From Tragulus kanchil (lineage: Eukaryota > Chordata > Mammalia > Artiodactyla > Tragulidae): a DNA stretch of 64,000 bases. The position numbers and the translations under genes are program-made. The stretch covers positions 204,630,900 to 204,694,899 of the forward strand of contig JAIOJX010000026.1 of assembly GCA_022376925.1 (NCBI GenBank), in the 5' to 3' direction. The notes under the pieces were generated by a model. It made no database searches. It had not been told where the DNA came from and worked only from the letters and a program-made list of their open reading frames with translations. Of the stretch, positions 45,369 through 58,422 are shown in pieces (position 1 is the first letter of the stretch; each line of letters starts with the position of its first letter).

Positions 45369-46699
45369 GTTGTGTGAGGAAGGGGAGCCTGAGCTGGGCC
45401 CAAGGAGCCAGGGGTTGGGGAACAGATGGATGAGAACCCTTCCCAGGGAGAAGGTGGTGGTGGTGGTGTTTAGTCCCTATGTCGTGTCTGACTCTTTTGT
45501 AGCCCCATGAGGCATAGCCCACCAGCCTCCTGTGTCCATGAGAAGGTGATATAATGGGAGATAATCCCTGGTAATGTGATTTCAGGTTCGAAGCCACAGA
45601 GCATGCTTTAAGATCCCTTCAGGTTCCACATACACAATGCAATTCAGAGAGCATTTTGAAGAATTCCACAGCTACAGGTACAGGCATTGAGCGCAAGAGC
45701 AGAGTTCAGTGGTGCTGGACTATTCACAACCCACTGAAGGACTCTGCCTGGTTCACTTCAGAGATTATATTATCACTTTGCAAGAGCAACTAAGTGATGA
45801 AGCAAAGTAGAGGCAACTGAAAAGTTGCCTGACGGGAGAATGTGGGAGCTGAGGGACAGATGGTTCTGACACTACCAGCCTCTCCTGACACCGAGTTTTG
45901 CCATTTCAGCATTACTGTGAATTTAGAGAATTAGAGAGGCAAGTTAAAGACTGAAAGTTGCATTCAAATATTTCAAGTCTGACGAAAACAGCTACCTTTG
46001 ATCCTATAAAGCAAGTAGGAGATCTTCCAAACCAAATAGGTAACAATTTTTTTTCCTCTACAATATATTCAGTGCTTGAAGATAGAGGCATGATCTTCCA
46101 TTTAAGATAAAGTTATTGAAAATGAATTGGAATAAAAATAGAACAGATATTACAGGTGTGCATGAAATAAATTAATCATATACCAAATTCTTCTGGGTAG
46201 TGCTACCCTTTCTTCTCTTTCAGTTCTCAAACCTAACTTGATTTCACCCCACTCTTACTCAGAAACTTTGCCTCCCTAGTTTATAACAATATGACATACA
46301 GAATGTAAAGACTGAGAGGATGTTGAGGTCTGAGATACTTAATGGAAACAAGAATCAAGCATGATTCCCAGTCTTGTCAACTAGAAAGATATAGTATATA
46401 GAAGAAACAGTACACTTGAGGGGAAAAATGATGGATTAAGTTGGGATTGGTCAGAGGGAAGTAAAACTGAGGTTCTTCATGAGTAGTTTAGCTTATAAAC
46501 TTTTAACTAAGGTAAGAAATTGTGCCTGATATAATCACGTGGGATTCCTCAGCATACTGGTATTTTTGAGGGCATAGGAGCAAATGTGATTGCCTGCTAT
46601 ACATCTGATATAAAGCCTAAGATATATATGATATCAGTAAATACTTGTAGGCTGGTTTAGAATACATATATAGTGAAAATAGAAGGACCTGGATGTATA
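45369..46699. other. Non-coding spacer with Bov-tA fragment
   Basis: A partial reverse Bov-tA at 45450-45543 ('gtttagtccctatgtcgtgt', 'agccccatgaggcatagcc', 'ccagcctcctgtgtccatg') is next to a (GGT)n run. The remainder shows no gene or clear element. Confidence 0.6.
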
Positions 46700-48996
46700 A
46701 CAACTTCCCAGCTTTACACACAAAGAAATACAGATGGGAAAAAATGAAAAAGGGGTCCCACAGGCTTCCATGAGAGGAAGGAGGTTCATGAAGGAGGGCA
46801 TATGAAAATTGTCAAGGGTGATGGAGCTTCAAGTAAAATAAAACTTTAGAATTGTTTGTTGGTATTAACAACTAGAATACCAATGAAAATGATTCCACCT
46901 CTTGGGGTGGAATGTTAGAGACAGAATCCAAATTGCAGTTAATTAAAAATAAATGGTAGGGCTTCCCTGGTGGTCCACTGGGTAAGGACACCGCTTTGCA
47001 GTGCAAGGGGCGCCAGTTGGATCCCTGACCTGGGAAGATCCCACGTGCTAAGGAGCGGCTGGACCGATGTGTCCAATTACCGAGCCGGAGCTCTGGAGCG
47101 CATGTGCCCAGAGCCGGGGCTCCACGACAACAGAGGCCACCGCGATGGGAGGCCCGCAGGAGCCAAAAAGAACAAAGATGGATGAAAATTGATAAATGAA
47201 AAACCAATAGAAGTGGCCCGCCCGCCCTCCTCCCGCCCTCCCCAACTCGCCCCCCCCAAAAAAATAAAAAAATAAAAAAATGGTAGAAAGGACAAGGAAA
47301 CCATGAGCAATGACTGATATTTTAATGTCAGTTGTAAAGAAAAAAAGTCATCTGATTTATATCAGGAAATAGACTAAGAGAATGCCTACTGCTATTTTTT
47401 TGTTTTGATTTTGTTTATGTATTTTTAAAAATTTGGGTTGCTAAAGTAGATAACGAATAATATGAGACCAAAAACTGAGCTTTTATTGGAAAAGTTTTAC
47501 TGCCAAGCAGGGAAGCAAACAAGCATAGATCTAGGCTCTGGGAGACTAAGGTCAAGGTAGTAGAAATAAGAAAATTTTCTTAAAGCCAAAGGACCATGAA
47601 TTACCAAGTACAAAGAAGAAAAAATAGAATAGGCACTAAATATGGCCAGGTATAAAGATAAATCTTAAACATTCCTGGAAACAGAGAACAGGGGAAACTA
47701 GCTTATGAAAACAAGGTGATATCCTATGAAGATCAAAGTTCTCATCAGAACACTAGGTCCAAGAAGGCAAATGGAGATCAGAGAACTTTTGGGTTTTTGA
47801 GAGTTTATTTTTAAAGTATCATTCTAGAAAAAAATCATAAAATTTTGTTAACAACTTCCCAGACACAAAGAAATACAGATGGGAAAAATGAAAAAGGGGT
47901 CCCACAGGCTTCCATGAGAGGAAGGAGGTTCATGAAGGAGGGCATATGAAAATTGTCAAGGGTGATGGAGCTTCAAGTAAAATAAAACTTTAGAATTGTT
48001 TGTTGGTATTAACAACTAGAATACCAATGAAAATGATTCCACCTCTTGGGGTGGAATGTTAGAGACAGAATCCAAATTGCAGTTAATTAAAAATAAATGG
48101 TAGGGCTTCCCTGGTGGTCCACTGGGTAAGGACACCGCTTTGCAGTGCAAGGGGCGCCAGTTGGATCCCTGACCTGGGAAGATCCCACGTGCTAAGGAGC
48201 GGCTGGACCGATGTGTCCAATTACCGAGCCGGAGCTCTGGAGCGCATGTGCCCAGAGCCGGGGCTCCACGACAACAGAGGCCACCGCGATGGGAGGCCCG
48301 CAGGAGCCAAAAAGAACAAAGATGGATGAAAATTGATAAATGAAAAACCAATAGAAGTGGCCCGCCCGCCCTCCTCCCACCCTCCCCAACTCGCCCCCCC
48401 CAAAAAAATAAAAAAATAAAAAAATGGTAGAAAGGACAAGGAAACCATGAGCAATGACTGATATTTTAATGTCAGTTGTAAAGAAAAAAAGTCATCTGAT
48501 TTATATCAGGAAATAGACTAAGAGAATGCCTACTGCTATTTTTTTTGTTTTGATTTTGTTTATGTATTTTTAAAAATTTGGGTTGCTAAAGTAGATAACG
48601 AATAATATGAGACCAAAAACTGAGCTTTTATTGGAAAAGTTTTACTGCCAAGCAGGGAAGCAAACAAGCATAGATCTAGGCTCTGGGAGACTAAGGTCAA
48701 GGTAGTAGAAATAAGAAAATTTTCTTAAAGCCAAAGGACCATGAATTACCAAGTACAAAGAAGAAAAAATAGAATAGGCACTAAATATGGCCAGGTATAA
48801 AGATAAATCTTAAACATTCCTGGAAACAGAGAACAGGGGAAACTAGCTTATGAAAACAAGGTGATATCCTATGAAGATCAAAGTTCTCATCAGAACACTA
48901 GGTCCAAGAAGGCAATGGAGTCATGTTTTTGAAGAGATCAGAGAACTTTTTGGGTTTTTTTGAGAGTTTATTTTTTAAAGTATCATTCTAGTTAAA
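46700..48996. repeat. Direct ~1.15 kb duplication with corrupted edge, join 14
   Basis: Copy A is about 46700-47847 and copy B about 47849-48996 (offset 1144 in the middle). Near the end of A a roughly 20-base stretch present in B ('tggagtcatgtttttgaaga') is missing and 'tcattctagaaaaaaatc' replaces 'tcattctagttaaaaat'. A G/A difference lies near 47235 against 48379. The start of B drops 'ctttac' from 'cagctttacacacaaag'. Confidence 0.9.
46958..47280 (+). mobile_element. Young CpG-rich SINE (second copy 48102-48424)
   Basis: 'agggcttccctggtggtcca', 'ggacaccgctttgcagtgca', 'cgccagttggatccctgacc', 'ggagcggctggaccgatgtg', 'agtggcccgcccgccctcct' and an (A)nT tail. 'aaatggtag' flanks both sides, a likely target-site duplication. 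Confidence 0.9.
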
Positions 48997-51361
48997 AATT
49001 ATAACTGAATTCCTATAAAATTGTTTAAAACTAGTTTGGAATTAAGAACTGATATATAATGCATAATTACATATATTGATAGTGTGCATTCCTATTTAGT
49101 ATCATGTACAGTATATCTAATATAATAGAACATGTTATTATTATACAGAATTATTATTATTATATGTTTGTATAATATAATATATAATTTGCATAAATGC
49201 AAAATAGATCAAGAAATAATAGGTCATGGAACATTAAAAGCAGGCGAGACACATCAAAAGGATCAAAAGGAGCAGACGTGAAAGGAGAGGTTATGTCAAA
49301 ATGAAATGAAGGAACATGTTAAGGTGGAAATATTAAGGCTGCCCCAGCAGGATGCAAAACAGCCAGACATTCCCTGGACAATAGCTAGGCCCTCCCTGTG
49401 AATTCATGAGATTCTGAATATCTGGCCTTGTTCAGGTCATTTAATCTTCAGCCTGCATCTGAAAAGGGACAGTTCAAACCCAACGTCAATCAACAAATAA
49501 GAATAAACAAAGTGTGGCTGATCCATACAGTGAAACACTACCCAGTCACAAAGAAGAAAGAATCAGATACTGATTTATGCTTTCACATAACTTATACTCC
49601 AAATTATTATGCATGGTGAGATAATTCAGTCAAAAATGAGTGAATATAGTGCATGGTTTCATTTATATAATGAAAAAGTACAAATTACTCTAGAGTGACA
49701 TATAGGTCATCAGAGGTTGCCTGGGGACAGAGGAGGCTGAGTCTTCAGGAATGAGTGAGCAGGACATCGCAAAAGACAGGAAGAAATTTTAGGGGTGATA
49801 TATACATTCAGTCTTGATTTGGGTGATGAATTTGCAGATGTCTACAAATGTCAAAACTCATCAAATTGTATATTATTAGTATGTGTAGTTTATGTCTATT
49901 AGACATATGTGTATTGTGAAAGTATTAACATTTCAGTTTGTGTTAAAAAATAAAAGGAAATGGTTCCGATCATTTCAAAGTTAATTTCAGTTTCAGTATT
50001 TTGTACACTTGTCACAGGGACTAATGATTGGATGGTCAAGAGACTGGCTAATGTGGTATCTGTGGTTTGGGAATGAATTCACCTATGAATGTCTCACAGC
50101 AAGGGATGCTCTTTCCAGGGGATGATACCAGGAACCACAAAATAAGTGTGTAGTGTCTGCAAATTTGATATTATGATAACCACTCTGATACATAAAGAAC
50201 TTGTGTGGCTGCCAGATGGCAGATATTCTTTCTTTCTTGGGTCCCCTCAAGGCTACCAGTTCACTATCAATGGTGGCTACAATTACTGATGACTGTGACC
50301 TCCTTTGCTTATGGATATGGCAGGAAATACTCCATTTCTCATTTTCAATAACTTGATTGTAGTGGCTGGGCGACAACAGGGGAGGAGTTACTAGTTACTT
50401 CACTTACTTTCTGACTCCCTGAATGTGAATACTGATTCTATTGTTTAACAAATATGCCACTTTGGGAATGAGACTCACCCTTTATTTATGACCTAGAAGT
50501 AATGATAATTTAGTATAGTAAGAATATCATATAGTGTTTTTGTGAAAACAGGGTGGGGCAGTTTAGGTGGTCCCAAGCAAGGAATAAGCAGTCTGTAACA
50601 TAAAGCATTCTTAGGGCTGCATGCGAGAAGCACTCAGTAAATGCTCACTGAAGCAAAGGTCAGTGGACTAGTCAGTCCCACATAACCAAAGTAATTCACA
50701 GAAGAGAGAAATGAGGGCAGGAGTGTATATTTTTATAAAGAAAGTTCAGAAATATTTTAAAATTAGAATAATATGTAGACCTAGGAAGAATGTGGCAAAA
50801 TTAAATAATTTGTCTAATAATGTGATAAATTACTAAAAAAGGAAAGACAAGGGTAAATGTACTAAATTAGATGTTAGAACTGCTTATTTGAATCCAGAAG
50901 CTTCAACAGACTTTATAAACAATTTGATTTTAGCTTTTTTTATTTTTAAAATGAGGCAGTATGATTCTCTAGAGTTTGTGGCACACAATTACTACATTGA
51001 AAGCAGTAAATCAAAATAAATTGATGATTTTCAGTGTCATAACTGAAGAATTGTGGGAAGCTAATAATAAACAGTATAGCGTGTCTTCAAATCATCTTTA
51101 ATCAAAAGAAAATGAGAGAATTTCAGTTAAGTATAGTATAATATAATCAGAAACAACTCACTCTCTCAGGAAAGGTTTATCTAAAACATTTGTAATATAA
51201 CAGTCAAAATGATGTGCTAAAATATAAGACTGATTTACATCAAGCTAGGAATTAGAGAAAAATAAGAATATATTGATGTGAATTCACACCTGTTCAGAAG
51301 ATTGTTTTTAAATCTTGATGTCTGATTACAAAAAAACTAAAGTTAGAATGTATTGTCATTG
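48997..51361. other. Non-coding left part of block B with an old L1 tail
   Basis: An L1 3' end at about 49440-49900 matches 24.0-25.9 kb: 'aacaaagtgtggctgatcca', 'gtcatcagaggttgcctggg' and 'cagtcttgatttgggtgatg'. The rest parallels 25.9-27.3 kb. An (ATT/TA)-rich stretch lies at 49130-49190. No gene is supported. Confidence 0.6.
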
Positions 51362-51557
51362 TTTTGGTAGCTAAATCATTTTGACATTTTTTGACCACAT
51401 GGATTGTTACACGCCAGGCTCCTCTGTCCATGGGTCTCCCAGGCAAGAATACTGGGAGTGGGTTGCCATTTCCTTCTCCAGGGGATCTTCCTGACCCAGA
51501 AATCAGAGCTGAGTCCCCCCGTGCATTGACAGGCAGAATCATTACCACTAGGGAAAG
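51362..51557 (-). mobile_element. Bov-tA SINE
   Basis: 'tttttgaccacatggattgt', 'cgccaggctcctctgtccat', 'gggagtgggttgccatttcc', 'aggggatcttcctgaccca' and 'cattaccactagggaaag'. No equivalent is seen near 27.3 kb, so it is specific to block B. Confidence 0.88.
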
Positions 51558-52684
51558 TTAGAGCAGAACCAAGCAATTTATATAAAAAAACAAACAAAAA
51601 AAAATGTTAATGTATTTAAAACAAAACTCCAGACAATAAAGCACCTTCCAATCTTAGTACCAAGAACAAGTCTCCATGTCTCAAAAACTGGCTGGCTTTT
51701 ATCCAATGTGAATTGCTTAACTTATTCAGCTAAAATTTGTGAGTCATACAAAATGCATTGAGCCTCTGTTTGTTATCCTTTTATGCCCTTTATTTCAGTT
51801 TTCTGTTCTTTTGAACAAAATTTTTTATTTGGACTTTTATGTGTGTCATTGAAAACCCATATAAATTTTTGCAACAATGCAAACGTGAGCAAAATAGTGA
51901 GCTAATATAAGATAAAGTACAATAACGAGTGGCAATCTTAAAATCTTGTGCATGGTCTAAACCTATGTTAAAGCGGTAAAATGTCTAAACTTAACTGAAA
52001 TTTATGAGCAGACCATCACCAGGAAGAAGCCCACTCTACAAACGAACGTGATTTATGACATCAATCACCTTTCTCATAGAAAATACGTCAACTGGATATT
52101 ACAGTCAGTAAATCTATGTCTGGGTTGATTTTACCTGACTCTGAGACATATTTCTAGACTCACAAATCGGAACACCTGACAGGGAAGACTCACAACTTTA
52201 CCCTCCCTGAATCAGGACCTCCCTAGGTATCCCCCAGCTGCATTTACCTTATAATAGAAAATAATACAAAGGGATAAAAAGAAGCTATAACCAGGGCTTA
52301 AACTATTATCAAGTGATAAAAGAGGATTTAGAATAAAAGATATACTACATCCTACCCATATATTCTTGTACATTTAATCAACAATGCTACAAAGGAGGGA
52401 TTAACAACCAGAGACTCACAATTAAGTTCACAAAGAAATAGCAGCCCAAGACCAGCATTAAAATTTCAGGTTTCCAACTCCAAGGTCATGCAGTTTCCAT
52501 TACAATTAGGGTTTTATGCTATATTTACCAAAAAAGATGATACTGAATTTCAGTGTTTAGGTCATATTTGCAGTATAACTTGATTATTTTACATTAGAAG
52601 ATCTTATTTGTAAATGATTAAGTTTTCTACCTAGTGGTGTGTCACTGTGAATCTATCCTCAATTCCTCCATCTAAAATGTGAAC
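51558..52684. other. 3' flank of TAAR7 copy B
   Basis: Paralogous to 27.3-29.5 kb (for example 'tgattttacctgactctgag' at 52126 and 27826). No separate gene or element was seen. Confidence 0.6.
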
Positions 52685-53716
52685 TTACCCAGAAAATAAA
52701 CTTATGCTTGAGGAATTCTCTCTCAAGACTTTGCCAGTGACAATGAGTTTGATGGCTTTTCGAAACCAAGGATAAAAAAACGCATAAATCAAGGGGTTCA
52801 TAGCTGAGTTATAATAAGCAATCCAAACCAATAGTTCAAAAATGTATGTGGGGGTGATGAAGTCTAGGAAGGCATCGATTATGGAGTCCAGGAAGTAAGG
52901 CAGCCAGGAGAGGAGAAAGGCGAGCACTGCGATGCCCAGCGTTCTTGCCGCCTTTCTCTCCCTCTTGGCCACTCTGTCTTGGAAGCTGTCTGAGCATCTC
53001 CCAGTCTCACTGTTCAGACTCTCGATTTGTCTAGCTTGTTGTTTAGCAATGAGGAAAATCTTGGAATAAATGACTATCATCACAAGGGAAGGAATGAAAA
53101 ATAAGAGAAAATTCACCAATACCCAACTCTGATTCACTACAAATTGACAGCCTCCCACACAGGTGAGAGCACTCACTAGATCCTCCAGGCCAGCTGCATT
53201 TGCTCCTGTGCCAAGAAGGGAAAAAGAATAAATAATCGAAAAGAGCCACGAGAAAGCAATACACATGCCAGAAACAGTCACAGTGAACTTGGTTGGATAG
53301 ACCAGGGGATCAGTGACAGCGATATACCTTTCCAGAGAGATAAAGCACAAGTGGTAGATGGAGGCATAACAGAATGACCCATCAAAACAAGTGTGCAATT
53401 GACAGAAAGTTTCCCCAAAGTACCAGCAGCTCTCCACAGACCTCACCGTGCTGAAGGGCATCACCGTCACTCCCACCAAGAAGTCCGCACATGCCAGAGA
53501 GGCGATCAAGAAATTGGTTGGAGAATGCAGCTGCTTGAAGTGGAGAATGGCAATCATCACCAAGAGGTTTCCAAGGACAGTCAGCACAGCCCCGAAGCTG
53601 AACATTGTGTATAGGAGCAGGCGGGGGCCTGGTGAGTAGGAGGTTTTCACACAGGATCCATTCAGGTGCTCATAGCAGAGTTGCCCGGCTGCAGGGGTGG
53701 ATGAGCTACTGTTCAT
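52685..53716 (-). CDS. TAAR7: Trace amine-associated receptor 7-like (copy B), intact
   Basis: Encodes a 343-residue intronless class A GPCR, about 96 percent identical to copy A at 29497-30528 (15 residue differences counted by eye). D78, D112 (3.32), C105/C190, SWLPY 270-274 and NPLIY 307-311 are all kept. Distinctive changes are D129E, giving ERY instead of DRY at the end of TM3, G285D at the TM6-ECL3 edge, and three adjacent ECL2 changes ('GGCQFVVNQ' for 'GGCQVAMNQ'). ERY is normal in many class A receptors, so function is probably kept. Those three ECL2 changes, with N for H at 173, could alter ligand preference (inference). The acceptor-like 'ctctcccag' upstream (about 53800) is conserved. 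Unlike copy A, its coding sequence is uninterrupted by a join; only the 5' part is repeated downstream at 54549. Confidence 0.93.
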   Translation of the reverse strand: MNSSSSTPAAGQLCYEHLNGSCVKTSYSPGPRLLLYTMFSFGAVLTVLGNLLVMIAILHFKQLHSPTNFLIASLACADFLVGVTVMPFSTVRSVESCWYFGETFCQLHTCFDGSFCYASIYHLCFISLERYIAVTDPLVYPTKFTVTVSGMCIAFSWLFSIIYSFSLLGTGANAAGLEDLVSALTCVGGCQFVVNQSWVLVNFLLFFIPSLVMIVIYSKIFLIAKQQARQIESLNSETGRCSDSFQDRVAKRERKAARTLGIAVLAFLLSWLPYFLDSIIDAFLDFITPTYIFELLVWIAYYNSAMNPLIYAFFYPWFRKAIKLIVTGKVLRENSSSISLFSG

Positions 53717-55625
53717 GATGCTGCTGTAAATAGCTCATAAATATGCGGAGAAGTTCTGCCCTCTTCACTCAGGTAAAATAGAGCAGTTTCTCTTTCCTGC
53801 TGGGAGAGAAAAGACCTCTTTGAACTGATTAGTTTTATTATGGTTATCAAACTTATCACCATTACCTGTCATGTATTTATTTTAATTTTAAGCTCTGGAC
53901 ATATGAAATAACTGTGTATGAATTTCAATGCCCAATAAGTCTAAGGTATTGTTTTTCTTTATTTAATTTCAAATAAATCTGTGGCAAATTTTCTTTGCTG
54001 ACAAAGGATGTCTTACCTTATAATAATCAACAATCTTTTATTGCCTGGTTGATAAATTGAGGATATTCCTCTTTGTCACAGTTAGAGTATTGACTTATTA
54101 TTCATTGGTTACCTCTTAAGGAAGCCCATGTAGCGCTGGTGATAAAGAACCCACCTGCCAATGAAAGAAGATGCAAAAGATGTGGATTACCTTTTACTAC
54201 CCACCTCCAAACTGTCTAAAATGTTAATGGCAAAACTCCCCAGGAGGCACAGCCAAATCCCATATCCAAAATCATCCACAGTGGAGTCCCTATAGTGCAA
54301 TGTGTGAAGAAGAAGAAGAAACTTGCACTTAATTATTTCCAATTAAAATATATTGTTTGATATTGAATAGCATGGATTTAAAACTCAAGGAAAAGGAAGG
54401 AACATTCTCACTAATAATGAACAGAAATCCTAAACAAACTAAAAGTAACAACAATAAAAATACTAGTCTATACCAAGAATGAAAGTTTGCTTTAGTAATT
54501 GAAAATCAATGACTATAAATCACCATGAAACAGGTTAAAATTCTATAACCACCAAGAAGTCCGCACATGCCAGAGAGGCGATCAAGAAATTGGTTGGAGA
54601 ATGCAGCTGCTTGAAGTGGAGAATGGCAATCATCACCAAGAGGTTTCCAAGGACAGTCAGCACAGCCCCAAGCTGAACATTGTGTATAGGAGCAGGCGGG
54701 GGCCTGGTGAGTAGGAGGTTTTCACACAGGATCCATTCAGGTGCTCATAGCAGAGTTGCCCGGCTGCAGGGGTGGATGAGCTACTGTTCATGATGCTGCT
54801 GTAAATAGCTCATAAATATGCGGAGAAGTTCTGCCCTCTTCACTCAGGTAAAATAGAGCAGTTTCTCTTTCCTGCTGGGAGAGAAAAGACCTCTTTGAAC
54901 TGATTAGTTTTATTATGGTTATCAAACTTATCACCATTACCTGTCATGTATTTATTTTAATTTTAAGCTCTGGACATATGAAATAACTGTGTATGAATTT
55001 CAATGCCCAATAAGTCTAAGGTATTGTTTTTCTTTATTTAATTTCAAATAAATCTGTGGCAAATTTTCTTTGCTGACAAAGGATGTCTTACCTTATAATA
55101 ATCAACAATCTTTTATTGCCTGGTTGATAAATTGAGGATATTCCTCTTTGTCACAGTTAGAGTATTGACTTATTATTCATTGGTTACCTCTTAAGGAAGC
55201 CCATGTAGCGCTGGTGATAAAGAACCCACCTGCCAATGAAAGAAGATGCAAAAGATGTGGATTACCTTTTACTACCCACCTCCAAACTGTCTAAAATGTT
55301 AATGGCAAAACTCCCCAGGAGGCACAGCCAAATCCCATATCCAAAATCATCCACAGTGGAGTCCCTATAGTGCAATGTGTGAAGAAGAAGAAGAAACTTG
55401 CACTTAATTATTTCCAATTAAAATATATTGTTTGATATTGAATAGCATGGATTTAAAACTCAAGGAAAAGGAAGGAACATTCTCACTAATAATGAACAGA
55501 AATCCTAAACAAACTAAAAGTAACAACAATAAAAATACTAGTCTATACCAAGAATGAAAGTTTGCTTTAGTAATTGAAAATCAATGACTATAAATCACCA
55601 TGAAACAGGTTAAAATTCTATAACC
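53473..55625. repeat. Direct ~1.08 kb duplication, join 15
   Basis: Copy A is 53473-54551 and copy B 54549-55625 (offset 1076, then 1075), fused through 'cca'. One G is missing in B ('cagccccaagctg' for 'cagccccgaagctg'). The seam inserts TAAR7 5' coding sequence into 5' flank. Confidence 0.94.
54549..54791 (-). pseudogene. TAAR7: Truncated duplicate of TAAR7 copy B 5' end
   Basis: Covers roughly the first 80 codons of the gene at 52685-53716 (start codon at 54789-54791), with a one-base deletion near 54668 that shifts the frame in TM1. It is cut by join 15. The lone deletion in an otherwise identical copy is more like a consensus error than pseudogene decay. Confidence 0.87.
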
Positions 55626-55934
55626 AGCCAATGAAACTCAAAAAATTGCATGTGATATATTTCAAAATTGAGTCATTGCCAAAAGAGAAAATTCTTAGGT
55701 AACTAAAAATACTAGATGTTCATATTTGAGGTATACATCAAAAGGACATATCACATATGAAACTGAACAAAGAAATTTGAAAGAATTTCTCTAAGACTAA
55801 TAAAAAGCCAGAGACACTTCAGTCAGAGAAAATTTATGAGATGTAAGTCATTGCAAGACATCCATAAATTCAGATGCATTCCAGTCACTCATATATATGG
55901 CATTAATATTTATATTTTTTTACTTATTATATAG
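55195..55934. other. 5' flank of TAAR7 copy B
   Basis: Paralogous to 32.1-32.8 kb. It includes a SINE head remnant at about 55194-55262 ('gcgctggtgataaagaaccc'; first copy 54118-54186). The piece 'gagacacttcagtcagagaa' is shared with 32714. No gene. Confidence 0.6.
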
Positions 55935-57175
55935 ATCTCTTCAAGAAAATTAAAGACTTCAGGGAATATTTCATGTAAAGATGGACCTAATAAAGGACAG
56001 AAACAGTATGGACCTAATAGAAGCAGAAGAGATTAAGAAGAGGTGTCAAGAATACACAGAACTCTACAGAAAAATCATAATAACCAGGATAACCAGGATG
56101 GTGTGGTCACTCACCTAAAGTCAGACATCCTGGAGTGTTAAGTCAAGTGAGCGTTAGGAAGTGTTACTATGAACAAAGTTGGTAGAGGTGATGGAATTAT
56201 GGCTAAGCTATTTAAAACCCTAAAAGATGAGGATGTTAAAGTGCTACACTCAATATTCCAGCAAATTTGGAAAACTCAGCAGTGACCATAGGACTGGAAA
56301 ATGTCAGTTTTTATTCCAATCCCAAAGAAGGGCAATGCCAAAGAATGTTCAGCTACCACACAATTGCTCTCATTTCACATGCTAGCAAGGTTATGCTCAA
56401 AACTCTTCAAGCTAGGCTTCAACAGTACAGGAACCAAGAATTTTCAGATGTACAAACTGGATTTAGAAAAGACAGAGTAACCAGAGATGAAGTTGCCAAC
56501 ATCCATTGGATCATAGAAATAGCAAGGGAATTTGGGAAAATGCACCTAATTCTGCTTCGTTAATTACACAAAAGCTTTTGACTGTGTCAGGTGAAAGTTA
56601 CCAGGTTGTGTCCAACTCTTTGCAACCCCATCACCTGCCAGGTTCCTCTGTCCATGGAATTCTCCAGGCAAGAATGCTGAAGTGGTTTACCGTTCCCTTC
56701 TCCAGGGGGAACTTCCCAACCCAGCAATTGAGTCCAGATCTCCTGCGTAACCTGTGGATTCTTTACCATCTGAGCCACCAGGGAAGCATATGTGGATCAC
56801 AACGAACTGGAAAATTCTTCAAGAAAAGGGAATGGCTGGGCACTTTACCTGCTTCCTGAGAAACCTGTAGGCAGGTCAAGAAGCAACAATTAGAACCAAA
56901 CATGAAAAAACAGACTGGTTCAAAATTGGGAAAGAAATGCACCAAGGCTGTATATTGTCACTCTGCTTATTTAACTTTTATGAAGAGTGTATCATGCAAA
57001 ATCCAGGCTGGATTAATCACAAGCTGGAATAATGATTACTGGAAGAAATATCAATAACCTCAAACAGGCAGATGACCCTACACTTATGGCAGAGAGCAAA
57101 GAGGAGCTAAGAGTCTCTTCATGAAGGTGAAAGAGCAGAGTGAAAAACCTGGCTGAAAACTCATCATTCAAGGTT
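55935..57175 (+). mobile_element. BovB LINE, block B copy
   Basis: Starts near 'tctcttcaagaaaattaaag'. Reverse transcriptase remnants include 'ENVSFYSNPKEGQCQ' (frame-shifted from the PVPKKGNAKE region), 'QTGFRKDRVTRDEVANI' and a degraded active-site box near 57065 where the tyrosine codon is lost ('caggcagatgac'). It is interrupted by a Bov-tA at 56592-56788. It resumes after the SINE at 58675. Clearly dead. Confidence 0.9.
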
Positions 57176-58422
57176 GGGCTTCCCTGGTAGCTCAGTGGTG
57201 AGGTGTTTGCCTGCCAGTGCAGGAGACACCAGTTCGATCCCTGATACAGGAGGATCCTACATAGTGGAAAAAATCTGTCAGACATCCTGGAGTGTTAAGT
57301 CAAGTGAGCGTTAGGAAGTGTTACTATGAACAAAGTTGGTAGAGGTGATGGAATTATGGCTAAGCTATTTAAAACCCTAAAAGATGAGGATGTTAAAGTG
57401 CTACACTCAATATTCCAGCAAATTTGGAAAACTCAGCAGTGACCATAGGACTGGAAAATGTCAGTTTTTATTCCAATCCCAAAGAAGGGCAATGCCAAAG
57501 AATGTTCAGCTACCACACAATTGCTCTCATTTCACATGCTAGCAAGGTTATGCTCAAAACTCTTCAAGCTAGGCTTCAACAGTACAGGAACCAAGAATTT
57601 TCAGATGTACAAACTGGATTTAGAAAAGACAGAGTAACCAGAGATGAAGTTGCCAACATCCATTGGATCATAGAAAAAGCAAGGGAATTTGAGAAAATGC
57701 ACCTAATTCTGCTTCGTTAATTACACAAAAGCTTTTGACTGTGTCAGGTGAAAGTTACCAGGTTGTGTCCAACTCTTTGCAACCCCATCACCTGCCAGGT
57801 TCCTCTGTCCATGGAATTCTCCAGGCAAGAATGCTGAAGTGGTTTACCGTTCCCTTCTCCAGGGGGAACTTCCCAACCCAGCAATTGAGTCCAGATCTCC
57901 TGCGTAACCTGTGGATTCTTTACCATCTGAGCCACCAGGGAAGCATATGTGGATCACAACGAACTGGAAAATTCTTCAAGAAAAGGGAATGGCTGGGCAC
58001 TTTACCTGCTTCCTGAGAAACCTGTAGGCAGGTCAAGAAGCAACAATTAGAACCAAACATGAAAAAACAGACTGGTTCAAAATTGGGAAAGAAATGCACC
58101 AAGGCTGTATATTGTCACTCTGCTTATTTAACTTTTATGAAGAGTGTATCATGCAAAATCCAGGCTGGATTAATCACAAGCTGGAATAATGATTACTGGA
58201 AGAAATATCAATAACCTCAAACAGGCAGATGACCCTACACTTATGGCAGAGAGCAAAGAGGAGCTAAGAGTCTCTTCATGAAGGTGAAAGAGCAGAGTGA
58301 AAAACCTGGCTGAAAACTCATCATTCAAGGTTGGGCTTCCCTGGTAGCTCAGTGGTGAGGTGTTTGCCTGCCAGTGCAGGAGACACCAGTTCGATCCCTG
58401 ATACAGGAGGATCCTACATAGT
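56120..58422. repeat. Direct ~1.15 kb duplication, join 16
   Basis: Copy A is 56120-57265 and copy B 57277-58422 (offset 1157). Two substitutions sit close together ('atagaaatagcaaggg' against 'atagaaaaagcaaggg', and 'tttgggaaaatg' against 'tttgagaaaatg'). The seam is 'gaaaaaatctg'. The duplicated content is BovB plus nested Bov-tA. Confidence 0.93.
56592..56788 (-). mobile_element. Bov-tA SINE nested in BovB (second copy 57749-57945)
   Basis: 'gtgtccaactctttgcaacc', 'aggttcctctgtccatggaa', 'cccttctccagggggaactt' and 'tgagccaccagggaagc'. Its position in BovB corresponds to the SINE at 33762-33974, so one ancestral insertion was carried along in the block duplication. Confidence 0.9.
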
